A stretch of DNA of 64,000 nt from Tieghemiomyces parasiticus (taxonomy: Eukaryota > Kickxellomycota > Dimargaritomycetes > Dimargaritales > Dimargaritaceae). The position numbers were made by a program, and so were the translations under genes. The notes under the pieces were generated by a model. That model searched no databases, had not been told where the DNA came from, and saw nothing but the letters and a program-made list of their open reading frames with translations. Within the stretch, counting starts at the first letter, position 1. Each line of letters opens with the position of its first letter. Shown here piece after piece: positions 23,008 through 32,944 of this stretch. The stretch covers positions 1 to 64,000 of the forward strand of contig JANBPT010000106.1 in assembly GCA_027575765.1 (NCBI GenBank), written 5' to 3'.

Positions 23008-25985
23008 TCCAGGGGCCAGTAGGCAGGCGAAACAATCTGCTCCCATCACGCAGCTGGCAGAGAACTAACCCAGTGTCCGAACTCGTAATTCAGCGTAAGG
23101 GTAAGTGGTCTACTAGGCTCAATCGTTGCCAACTTGCTATCTGCTTGACATCCAAGGTCACGGGCCAGTCGCTTTAGCGGTTGTGGCCGTCAGAAAATCA
23201 CCAACCGGAAGCACTGCATGTCGTGTCGCTACCAGCTAGTAGTGGTAAGCGGTACAGTCAATAGGTGGGCCATTTGACACCCTATTCTAATCAGTGTGCC
23301 GTACTGTAACCGACAGCACAAAGTGTTGTGATCCAGTGCAGGTGCGGCTGTTGTGCGTGAGCAGGGGCGCGTGTCCAGGGATTGGGAGTGGACAGCTAAG
23401 CTGAAAGAAAAAAAATCGTAAAAAAAATATGGGACGGGCGGTGGTTTTGGATTAGCCCTATTTCCAACCTGCTTTTCATTATCGCCTTAGCTAGATTTCA
23501 AACTGAGCAGTACATCATAGAAACATCATTATCCAGCCCCCCCACTTCCACACTACTGTAATCACCGGCGGGCGGAGTCGTTAAACTCACACTCATCAAC
23601 AATGGGCGGTGGCCAGGGAGATGGCAGATCCCCCGCTATAGTGCGCAAAAGAGGCCTGGTAAACGATGGGCTCATCGTATACGAGACTCGCAGCGTATCA
23701 TTTATTTTCTTTTTACTCGATTCTCCCCTCAACGTGCCTCTCCCCCGCCTAAGACACCATATCGAACCAGCTGCTCTATTGGCTGACTTGACCACACCAT
23801 GGTATGGGCGGGTCTCATCCACACCGATTGACTCTACAGCCGAGCCTATGAAGCCGATCACCGGGTAGGTACATAGTTCATTACACCCGTGATGCTTCGG
23901 GTTCTCCTTGGCCCCATGATGCTTAGACACATATACACGCCGAGACCCCAGTCGGTGCGACACAATAGGATAGTATCATGTAGCCGCGACTCTGCAACGG
24001 GTTGGAGCAAGTAATGGAGGTTTACGAACCCCAAGCAGCAGCAGCATCTGTCTGCTAAAAACGGTGTTGCTACGCACATCAGCTTCACTGCCGGCCGATT
24101 ATTAGTTTACCGAAATACATCATTGATGATGCATACTTGTAGGCAACCCACCCCCTTTTCTACCACGCTATCGATGGGTGGTTGATGTATTCGTTTCGTG
24201 ATCGGCCATCGAAGGGGAAGGGGGGGACCTCCCCCCCCTGGCCCAGCTCCATCCCTACCACTGGCCATTACCGTGACAGGTAGCTGGAACTCAAGTAGGT
24301 GAACCACTGACCCTGCTGTTAATTTAACACGGCTGGAATATAGGAAGTTTTCGACTACCCAGTGACACCCCGGAACCAGTCACTCTGTCTAATACGATGC
24401 TTCCCCATTCCATAGTTGGAACAGTGAGGGGAAGGAGCATCGCACCGCTGACCACGGAATCATACATAGCACAGCTTGGCACTAACGGCCAGAAGGTATC
24501 CCACTCGTGTGACTCATTACCACTGGCATGATCGGTTGACGAACGACCCGTTCGTTTCCGGTCGACTGATGAGGGGCTAGGCCAACGATGAACTTGGCTT
24601 ATCTAACGTCGACACAGCAGTACCGTTAACATCCCGAATATGTAACCGGCCCCGTGTGACCTATGGCAGGCTCACGGGAACGCGGCGGTCACCGTCGATC
24701 CAAACATCCGTCCGTCATGGGCACGGCCTGTCTTGCATAAGGGCCACGAGGAATACATAATAAATAATGAATCGCTACCACCTGTGGTACCCCAGTTCGG
24801 CTCGGGTTCATGCGGCGGACCAGATGAGGTCCTTGGACTACACACCCACGTCACAGCCAGGCCCGAGACCCGACCTTCCCCTGCCTACTTCCATCGTGGT
24901 ATCTATACCCATGGTAATGATCGACTGGCCGTTCATTCCCCCTTGACAGCCAAGTTGTTCGGCTACCTCCACATAGGAATAGACATGAAGCGTGCACCCT
25001 GTATAGAGCGGACCTAAATTGGCTCGCACAACCCCTCCCTGCCGCATCTATGTTCTTTAAAGAGACTGGGTTATACGTTCTGCCTATCTAATTGATGTCC
25101 TTTATTTTTTATAAGGGTACGTTCAATGTGTGCTCGGGCCACAGGGAAAGGACTGGGTCCGCAAAGAGAGATCAGCCGTTAATTAAGTTTAGTGGTGAGT
25201 CGCCATTGTACTACACTGAAAGAAGGCGGGGTCGAATTCGACGATATTCCGCGATGGGCGCTACTACAGTTACACCCGCAGGCGTAGATGCTTGGCTCTT
25301 CTACACGGACACACACACATACACACGCCCCTCAGTTACTTTAGGAGAGACGCTCCGCGATGAAAGGAAGAGAATGAGCAGGTTTTTAGAACCATCTGTG
25401 AATAGACGAACGGACTGAACTTTAGGGGCCGGTCACGCGGGTCTCATTTCATTTGGTAGTGAGTGAGCTTTTTCGCCGGGGAGGGGTGAATATCTATGCA
25501 GATCGATCCGTGAGACGGAGGGGAGAGGAGGGATGCCTAAACGCAGCACTAGAGCTGGTATAGGCTCGGTGCTTTCGGCATGGCAGCAGTTCTTCAGGCG
25601 CGATGGTAGTGTGAGCAGAATACGATGGCCTTAGTGGACGGACGAACCTTGTAGGGAGAAGGGATCAGTTGGTGGACGACTAACCTTATCGAATGTGGTC
25701 AGATCGACACTGCATGGCTCGTCAGCTTGCGTACCCCTCACCCTCATAACTTTGCCTGATAGAGAAAAAGAAAAGAAAAGAAGGAACCCCAAAGGAGCAA
25801 AGGAGGGGGGCATGAACAGTCTGGTTTAGGAAGCACAGGTTTGGATTTTCAACGGACGAAGGTGGCCACAACCGGTAAGGATGGTCCACCACCTGACACA
25901 CGGTCGGTGCAGCGTTTAGCGCTCGGTCGGCTTACGGGGTAACAAAGGCTAGAATTCTAGCTATGACCATCTCACAGGAACGCGG

Positions 25986-26012
25986 GTGTGTGTGTGTGTG
26001 TGTGTGCGCGCG
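25986..26012. repeat. (GT)n microsatellite passing into CGCGCG
   Basis: About ten GT units followed directly by alternating CG, an uninterrupted purine-pyrimidine alternation that could adopt Z-DNA. It is intergenic. Confidence 0.85.
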
Positions 26013-28145
26013 ACGTGTGGATCTTTCAGTCCTTGATACGTTAATAATGATAGCCAGCTGGGTTACATACGTTCTCGGCATGGACGGCCAGAACCTGCGC
26101 GTAGCTAGAACCTTGACAAACTAACTGTTCTCTCGCTTGGTTCGCATGGGAATAGGTGCTGGGGTCGATCAAAAAAATAATGATGTGATGCCATTCATAA
26201 CCAAACCACCGTGGCCCACTTGTCTTGAGGAGGGGGGCGGATATTCTTTCGACGGGACTGGCGACTCTGGTGTCCAGCTGAAACTGCCGCTCAATTATCA
26301 CACAGGCCTGTTCATGAACAGCCAGGATGGGCTGGTATACTCATGGGTGACATCTAGTCTAGATTGGAACTGTACTTTGTCAACTATAACATGTCAGTTT
26401 CAACATACATTATAACTGCACCCTCCCCCCCCCGTCGCGGGGAAGAGGGCCTAGTAATAGCTGGCATGGTACAGCTAGAGTACCTAATCCGACATGTAGC
26501 CCTGACTATGCGTTGGGAGTAGGGGTCGCTTTCTTCTAGTCCATGATACGACACCTACCCACCGTACGATAAAAAACAAAAACAATATGTAAGTCGCTGC
26601 TTTGCGTTTTCATACTGCCGTGTTTGCAAAGTGTTGATGATGGGACTGGCTGATCCACGCCACGCGTCGAACAAGGAGCGAATCGGTATCGCAACATACG
26701 GCACGTTGGCCTTGTAATGGGAATAACCATTTTCTACTCGCATTGGGGAGGAGGGGGAGGGGAGGCCTGGCTCGGTTGGAAATGGTTGAGGCGCTCACTA
26801 CTTTTCAACCAAAGTGAAAGGACACGCCGGTTGATCCGTGGAAGCACTTAGCTTAGATATTAATTATGAAACGGGCGCCTGCCCCGCTGTGTGACTGTGG
26901 GTGAAGACGTGCACTATAGAGGGCGTGGTCGCGTCGATCTTTAAGGAGTTTACCCGCTACGTGTTGACGTGGTCGCGTCTGAACTCTAGCTCCATCCGAC
27001 GCGACAATCACTTTGCTTCTGGCGTAAGCTGCCACGCAGTAGGAGGGAGGGGGAAAGCTCTCCGTTTACTCCGCTGCTAACATTGATGGCTTGTCGAATC
27101 GAAATACCACTACCTCCGCGATTTACGCCCCCCCCCCTTTCACCCCCCCTACCTCTACCACCGTCGTTTTTACGGCTGTGGACTTCAAAAGCCCCGCTTC
27201 TGATCTTCCTAAGCACACGACATTAGAAACACCCAAACGAGAGAGAATCACATTTAACCACCAGGGGTCATCCTCAAGTTATCTGTCAAATAGAGTGGCT
27301 TTGCCCGTCATACCAGGTATTGTGGGGGTCCGCCCGCCTACCTCCAATAGAACGGCACGGAGGGAGTCGAACTGGAAAATGTTGATGTAGGACTCACCTT
27401 TACATCGAAACCAACCAGACCGATACCTACTATGAAAGGACCGTGAAGGGGCCAACCGGCGCAGGCGCTCGTCCTCGATATCGTCTGACCCAACTGTAGA
27501 GGTTTGTCTCGTAAGGCCATGCAGAGTCGCTCGACATAGTCGCACACCCCATCTTGACAGCCTCAATATGGATTACTTTTTTGATGGTTACTTTTCTATT
27601 TTTCACCATCAGTCAATGTCATGTTCTTCCCACACTACACTCTCGTCTAATTTAGTTCCACGTGTAACTGATATATTCAACCCTTCACACTTTTTCGCAA
27701 AGACCACCCCACCCAAAATATCACTCCCAGACAGTATGTTTTTTTAGTTTCCACGTCATTGCTTTACCCATCTTTCTGACTAAATGTACTTGGGCCTCAC
27801 TTGATCACGTTACACAAATCTGGTAGACTTTCTTCGACGCCAACGCACACCCGCACACAACTGCTTATGACTCCATGGTTGGAGATTTCACTCATCCCCT
27901 TAACTTAGCCGCTCATCTCCCTGTCCCGTCCCTCCCCCCGCATTCGTGACACCTCGACCCGCTTTGGAGCATCTTCCGCACCCGTCCTACTTTGAATCGT
28001 CCCGACTCGTCAGCACGAACCCACATCCCTCTCCCCGCACCCGCATATTTATCCTAACGGCAGCAGTAGCAGCCCTCCACGTCACGCCTCCCCCCCCATA
28101 CACACATATAACCTCACCCTCTGCCTCGCCCCACCTCCGCAAGCC

Positions 28146-28586
28146 ATGTCCACGGCGGATTCCACACCGTACGACATGGAGAAAGCCGCCGAATCGGTCA
28201 TAAACATGGCCACCTTCGAGCAGCTCCTAGAGATGGACGACGACGAGGATGATCTGGAGTTTATCAAGTCGCTCGTAGACACCTTCCACGAACAAGCCAT
28301 GTCTACGTTCGCTGACATGGACACCAAACTGGCCGCCAAGGATCTGGATGCCCTATCCCGTCTGGGCCACTTCTTGAAGGGTAGCTCGGCCTCGGTTGGT
28401 CTACGTAAGGTGCCTATGACCTGCGGGCGGATCCAGAACTACGGACACCTCAAGGACGACTCGGGTGTGAAGGCCATTGTCGATACCGACGCCCTCCAGC
28501 GGATTGCCGAGGCTATCGTCCAACTCAAAGGCGAGTATGCCGAAGCTGACGAGTTTTTCAAGAATTTCTTTGACGCCGATGCTTAA
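28146..28586 (+). CDS. YPD1: Histidine-containing phosphotransfer protein Ypd1, 146 aa
   Basis: Single-exon HPt protein that relays phosphate from a hybrid histidine kinase (Sln1 type) to response regulators (Ssk1, Skn7) in osmotic and oxidative stress signalling. The phosphorylated histidine is His75 in SRLGHFLKGSSASVGL, nearly identical to the yeast Ypd1 motif around His64. An acidic N-terminal helix (LLEMDDDEDDLEFIKSLVDTF), a central helix pair and a C-terminal helix (LQRIAEAIVQLKGEYAEADEFF) complete a four-helix bundle. Its length is slightly below yeast Ypd1 (167 aa). The ATG follows a C-rich leader and begins MSTADSTP. No other two-component gene is in the window, as expected for the dispersed fungal phosphorelay. 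It converges with the kinase gene downstream. Confidence 0.95.
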   Translation: MSTADSTPYDMEKAAESVINMATFEQLLEMDDDEDDLEFIKSLVDTFHEQAMSTFADMDTKLAAKDLDALSRLGHFLKGSSASVGLRKVPMTCGRIQNYGHLKDDSGVKAIVDTDALQRIAEAIVQLKGEYAEADEFFKNFFDADA

Positions 28587-29328
28587 TCATCGGGGTTAAC
28601 CCCTTTCCTTTTTTTCCTACCCTGTCGCATGCATGCAAACCACTCTACCTTGTCTATTACCCGTTAATCTCGGGCATGAGTGACAGGTCACCACGTCTCT
28701 GTTTCCGCTCTCCCTCCCTCAACCACCCACCGTCTCTCTTCTACCCTCTCCGAAACCCTTCTGCCCACATGTTCGCCGCTGGCGTGTTGCATAGTTTTCG
28801 CCCTTTCGTCCTTTAAGTTCTCAATAATACGTCTCACATGGAACCAAGCTCCTATGTTTAACATGAACGTCGATTTCGGTCTAAACGAGGGCTACCGGAT
28901 GACACGGCCTGTATTGTGTATATGGACTACACTTTTACCAGCCATTACGGAGATTGTGGACACCACACGCCGTTATTCTCAATTGATGGTGATCAAAAGA
29001 TTATGCAGAGATGTTTTTATATGTCGAAGCAAGTGAGGTGTGATGTGCAAAAGGGTATAAGGTGTATGTACAGCAGAAGCGGCCTCATCTCCCATCAAGG
29101 AAGGGCTGAGCAGGCAAGGGTTTACGTGGGAAGAGGAATAGAAATATGTACGACAAAGTTGAGTTCCAAATTTCTGTGGTTGATTTTTTTGTCAGGGTCG
29201 CTCTTTTGTACGGGATGGAGAAGATAGGAACGGAAAATAGACATGGCAAACGGACAAATGGTGATCTAGGGGTACAGGTGTAAAGCACATAAGACAAGGC
29301 TGTCTCACAACATCGCGAGCGACTGGTC
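28587..29328. other. Convergent 3' intergenic region
   Basis: It lies between the YPD1 stop (plus strand) and the stop of the minus-strand kinase. It should hold both 3'UTRs; T-rich sequence follows the YPD1 stop. No coding feature is supported. Confidence 0.6.
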
Positions 29329-31062
29329 TTAGAGACTGCCTGTGAGCAGGCCCGTCTGCACCGCGTCGAGCTCGCGCAGAATGTCACTAGGGGACAGGCG
29401 GTGCTCGGGCAGCTTGGCCATCATGGCGTGCAGTAGTTCCACCACGGCTATCGGGACGGGGTCGCCGTTGAGAAAGAAGAGGCTGGGTAGGTCCGCCGGA
29501 GGGCGCTGCGGCGAGGCTCCGGGGCGACCCGAACGGGTGACCGGCGACTCAAGGTTCAGAGGCGAGGTGGGCGCCGAGTTGGTGACTGCGCCGGGCACAG
29601 CCAGGTGGGATGGCGCGGTGCCGAGCCGGAAGGCCGGGGCACGTGGGAGGCTCTCGTGTCGGGCTAGGAGACGGTTAGCCAGCGGACTGTCGGCCGCCTC
29701 GGGACGGCGGTGGAGCGACCGAGTGCGGGTCGGGGTGCCGGTCATCCGGGCCTTCTGCAGCACGTAGTCCCAAAAGGCGCCCTTCATGGCCGCCAACATG
29801 AGCTCCATGGGACTCTTGGTCCAGGCGTAGGGTTCCTCGCCAGAGATGCCCACAATGTAGAACAGGATGCCGAGCGAGAATATGTCGCTGGCCAGAGCCG
29901 CGGGCTGGCCGGTACGCGGCAAGTGCGGGGCCGGCATCGGGATCGGGCGGCGCGGCGGGGACGGGGTAGCGTCGTTGGCGACGGGGGTGGGCCGCGGGGC
30001 CGGATTGAGCAGTTCTGGGGCGGTGTAGGCTACCGTATTCATTCCGGTGAAAGACGGGTGCGGCGTAGCGGACGAGCCATCTGCGGGGGGCTGCCAAGCC
30101 GAACCCAGGTCGGCGAGGCGGACATTGAGGTCGGCGGTAAGCAGCACGTTGTGAGGCTTGAGGTCGCCGTGAACGTAGCCGGCGGCGTGCAACATTTCCA
30201 AGGCAGTGGTCAGCTGCCGAGTCCAACGCAGCCAGAGTGGGAGACCGACCTCACCAGCGTGCTTCTGGATCCATGACCACAGGTCGCCGTGCTCGCAGTA
30301 CTCAAGTACCAGGGCCAGGTATGGTACCGCGTCCCCGTCCATAGTGGGTACTGCGGGCGCTTGGGTGAGCAGGTCGGCGGCACCTTGGCCGCTCAGGGTC
30401 AGTTGCACCACCGGTTCGGCGCCAGCGGGACGAAGGCAGGTGGTCACACCGAGCAGCCGGACCACAGAAGAGTTGTCTAACCGGGTTGCCCCAGGTGAGG
30501 CGACAGCGGTCACAACATTGTTCTGCAAATGACGCAGGAGGCGGGCCTCGCTGAGCCCCGCCTGCCACGCCTCTGCGTGCGCCTCAATAAGCTTAACTAC
30601 GCAGGATCGTGGGGGACTCGTTGGGTCGTCACTGGGGCGGAGCGTGGCTCGGTAAACCTTGGCCAGCTGGCCTTCTCCAAGAAAATCGGCGTCAGATATC
30701 CTGAATTCGGCCTGATAGACCCGTTGCGGGTCAGCGGCAGCGACGTCCGCGGCCTTACCAAAGGCGGCCGAGAGGGGACGGGCGGACCGACCACTGAGAG
30801 AAGAGGGGGCGCTGGGTTGCGGGGTGGGCAAGGTAGCGTGGACGGGAGAATCAGGGATCCCAAGCAGTTTGGTGAAGCCCGGATGGTTGAGGTCTAATTC
30901 GGGGATGGTTGCCGCGTGCCCGACGCCGCCGTGGCCAGGCGGAGTGAGTGGGAGAGTCGGTTTAACGGCCACGTTGGTGAGCGACGGCCGGCGTCTCAAA
31001 GGAGGTGGCGACGCCGCGCCGGCGGGATCACTACTACTGGAATCGATACTGGTGCTAGACAT
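29329..31062 (-). CDS. Atypical Ser/Thr protein kinase with HGD and DLG motifs, 577 aa
   Basis: Single coding exon. The eukaryotic kinase fold is readable: glycine loop LGEGQLAKVYRA (about 128-139), Lys157 in CVVKL, a catalytic loop VHGDLKPHNVLL with Asp300, DLGSA in place of DFG at about 318, and TAPELL for the APE motif. Catalytic Lys, Asp, Asn and magnesium-binding Asp are present, so it is probably active, but Arg of HRD is Gly and Phe of DFG is Leu. The N-terminal 115 residues are Ser/Pro-rich and disordered. Pro-rich inserts follow the APE segment and interrupt the C-lobe. HGD is typical of RD-negative kinases not needing activation-loop phosphorylation (established); the exact family is not recognised. 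The start at 31062 has GCCGCCGCTCGCC before ATG. The in-frame ATG at 31218 would lie inside a probable leader intron. Confidence 0.85.
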   Translation of the reverse strand: MSSTSIDSSSSDPAGAASPPPLRRRPSLTNVAVKPTLPLTPPGHGGVGHAATIPELDLNHPGFTKLLGIPDSPVHATLPTPQPSAPSSLSGRSARPLSAAFGKAADVAAADPQRVYQAEFRISDADFLGEGQLAKVYRATLRPSDDPTSPPRSCVVKLIEAHAEAWQAGLSEARLLRHLQNNVVTAVASPGATRLDNSSVVRLLGVTTCLRPAGAEPVVQLTLSGQGAADLLTQAPAVPTMDGDAVPYLALVLEYCEHGDLWSWIQKHAGEVGLPLWLRWTRQLTTALEMLHAAGYVHGDLKPHNVLLTADLNVRLADLGSAWQPPADGSSATPHPSFTGMNTVAYTAPELLNPAPRPTPVANDATPSPPRRPIPMPAPHLPRTGQPAALASDIFSLGILFYIVGISGEEPYAWTKSPMELMLAAMKGAFWDYVLQKARMTGTPTRTRSLHRRPEAADSPLANRLLARHESLPRAPAFRLGTAPSHLAVPGAVTNSAPTSPLNLESPVTRSGRPGASPQRPPADLPSLFFLNGDPVPIAVVELLHAMMAKLPEHRLSPSDILRELDAVQTGLLTGSL

Positions 31063-31075
31063 GGCGAGCGGCGGC

Positions 31076-31881
31076 CTTGTCAAAAAAAATGTGCGGAGGA
31101 GGGGTTGTGGGAGTGTGGGCGGAAGAGCTGAGGTAGGAATAGGGTACGTCAGCAGTGAGATGCATGCGATAGGTAGGAGAGTAGAAGGCAGGGGGGTAGG
31201 GTTAGTGGTGTGAACCAAGACATGTCGGAGTACGGAAAGGTTAGCAAGGGTATGTGCCAGGAAATAGGACGGGTGAATTGAGCTGCGGAGCAGCAGGACG
31301 CGTAACTGGAAAAGCGGCTCGGGCCTGGAGGGAGACTAAGCTCCAGGTGAAAATCCGCTCGAAGACCAATTGGGTCTCTGATACGCCATCCCTTGTCGCC
31401 ATGGCCGACGCGGCCCATGACAGCGGGATGATTGGGAGACAGTGCAGACAGGCAGAGGCAGGTAAAAGAGCCCTCAGCGGGAAGCAAAGTGAGAATGGAG
31501 CACGTAGTGCCTCAAGCCATGTCCTCCCCTCCCCCCTATCACTTCATCCCGGGGTCAACCCCTTGGTGCTACCGTAGTATCTGTCGGGCTGCCCATCAAT
31601 GCACGTCTCCCAACTGGCCACACCAAAGAAGGTGATCTAAGCCAGGGGGCGGAGCCAAACCGCTATCAGGCGAAAACCAGTCACGCGCATTCTTTCCTTG
31701 GCACCCCTTAAACACGGAGAGGCAGAAAACAAGGTCGCGTGACTGATCGTAGGGAAAGAAAACTAACACCACAAAACAACCTATGTCACTCCTTCCATGG
31801 GTCCGACGGCAAAATACGAAAAAAAAGGTAGGTAGTACCACGGTCAGAATAGAACGTTGCTGGAAGATACGGCATACTTAC
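31076..31881 (-). other. Probable 5'UTR intron of the atypical kinase gene
   Basis: On the minus strand a near-perfect donor (CAG then GTAAGTAT) lies at 31881, and an acceptor following a run of T (TTTTTTTTGACAAG) ends at 31076, only 13 bases before the ATG at 31062. Between them lies no conserved coding sequence. Splicing would remove the upstream in-frame ATG at 31218. This is inferred from sequence signals only. Confidence 0.45.
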
Positions 31882-32936
31882 CTGGAAAGTCTGGTGTAAG
31901 TGGGAAGAGAAAGAAACACAGCTTGTCGGGGGAGCGGGACCGGAGGTTATGAACACGATGTGCGTGTGCGGCGGGTGCGGTTTAGGCAGCTCCAATATCG
32001 ATCGAACCAGGGTTGATGCGACTGTGGTCCCTGAGAGGAGTGCGCAGCGGAAGGAAGGAAGGAATGCGACGAAGGGGAAAAAAAAGTCCCAATTCAGCAG
32101 GATCGTCGGCGATACAGGGGGTGACGACAAGTGCCAGAAAAATAGTGAAGGAGCAGCGAGCAACAGGTGACTAATTAACAGTCCCGAACTGGATGGTGAT
32201 AAAGATACAACCAACCGATTGAATGAGGTGGAAGGGGAAGAGAGCGCAAGCCAGAACCGAGCCACAAGGACTCAGAGGTTTGGTGTGGACCTAGGGGAAG
32301 CTAGGGGGGGGTTTCAGGCCAAGGTTTTGGTGGCTGTCAGACGTTACTACTGCGCGGCAAGGCGGGGCGAAAGTTCCAGTTGGAAGGGGGAGAGAAAAGA
32401 TAGGAGCAGAGGCTGTGGAGGAAGGGGCGGGGTGCGAACTGAGACCAGCAGGCTAAGGCAGCGGCGCGGCTGTGATTATATGTTACGCAAAGTGGAAGGA
32501 ATGGAAGTTGGTAATGGAGAGCGGGTAGATTGGTAGTGAAGAGGTGTATGTGTGTGTGACTTAAAACGTTGGAATCTCGGGGGTGGAGGGTCTCATATGC
32601 TGTAGCGAATGTAGGGTTGACAATTGACGGGGTCGAGGCTGGTGCGCAACTGAGGAGGATAAGCAGTTTTAAATGCTGGTGGGGGTTACGTGTGTGTGTG
32701 GGGGGGGTGCAGGGAGAATTGCTGATGGGTATTGCCGAGTTTGAAAGTTGATGTGGCTGTTGTAGTGAGAGTGGATTATGGTCAATGTGAGATGTAGGGG
32801 TCTGGGAGAATCGGGGTGGGCGGGGAGTTATCCTTTAAGTAGTAAATATGACGTCGGGTGGGGGTGGGGAGCCGAGCTGAAGGCCGAAGGAAAAGAGCGC
32901 GACAAGGGTCGAAATGGATGGGCCAGCCCGATTGCT

Positions 32937-32944
32937 GCTTTATA
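32937..32944 (-). promoter_or_regulatory. TATA box for the minus-strand kinase
   Basis: TATAAAGC on the minus strand, immediately followed in the direction of transcription by about 1 kb of pyrimidine-rich leader that ends in a consensus splice donor at 31881. TATA, leader, donor and acceptor are in a consistent order. Confidence 0.45.

Larger units (their letters stand above)
22205..28145. other. 5.9 kb gene-free interval
   Basis: No recognisable gene on either strand; the longest frames (up to 146 aa near 22,328-22,768) have no conserved motif or convincing codon bias. It contains a GA tract (about 22,971-23,007), a GT microsatellite (about 25,986-26,012) and C runs near 24,231, 26,425 and 27,128. 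The last 300 bases are C-rich and serve as the YPD1 leader. Confidence 0.55.
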
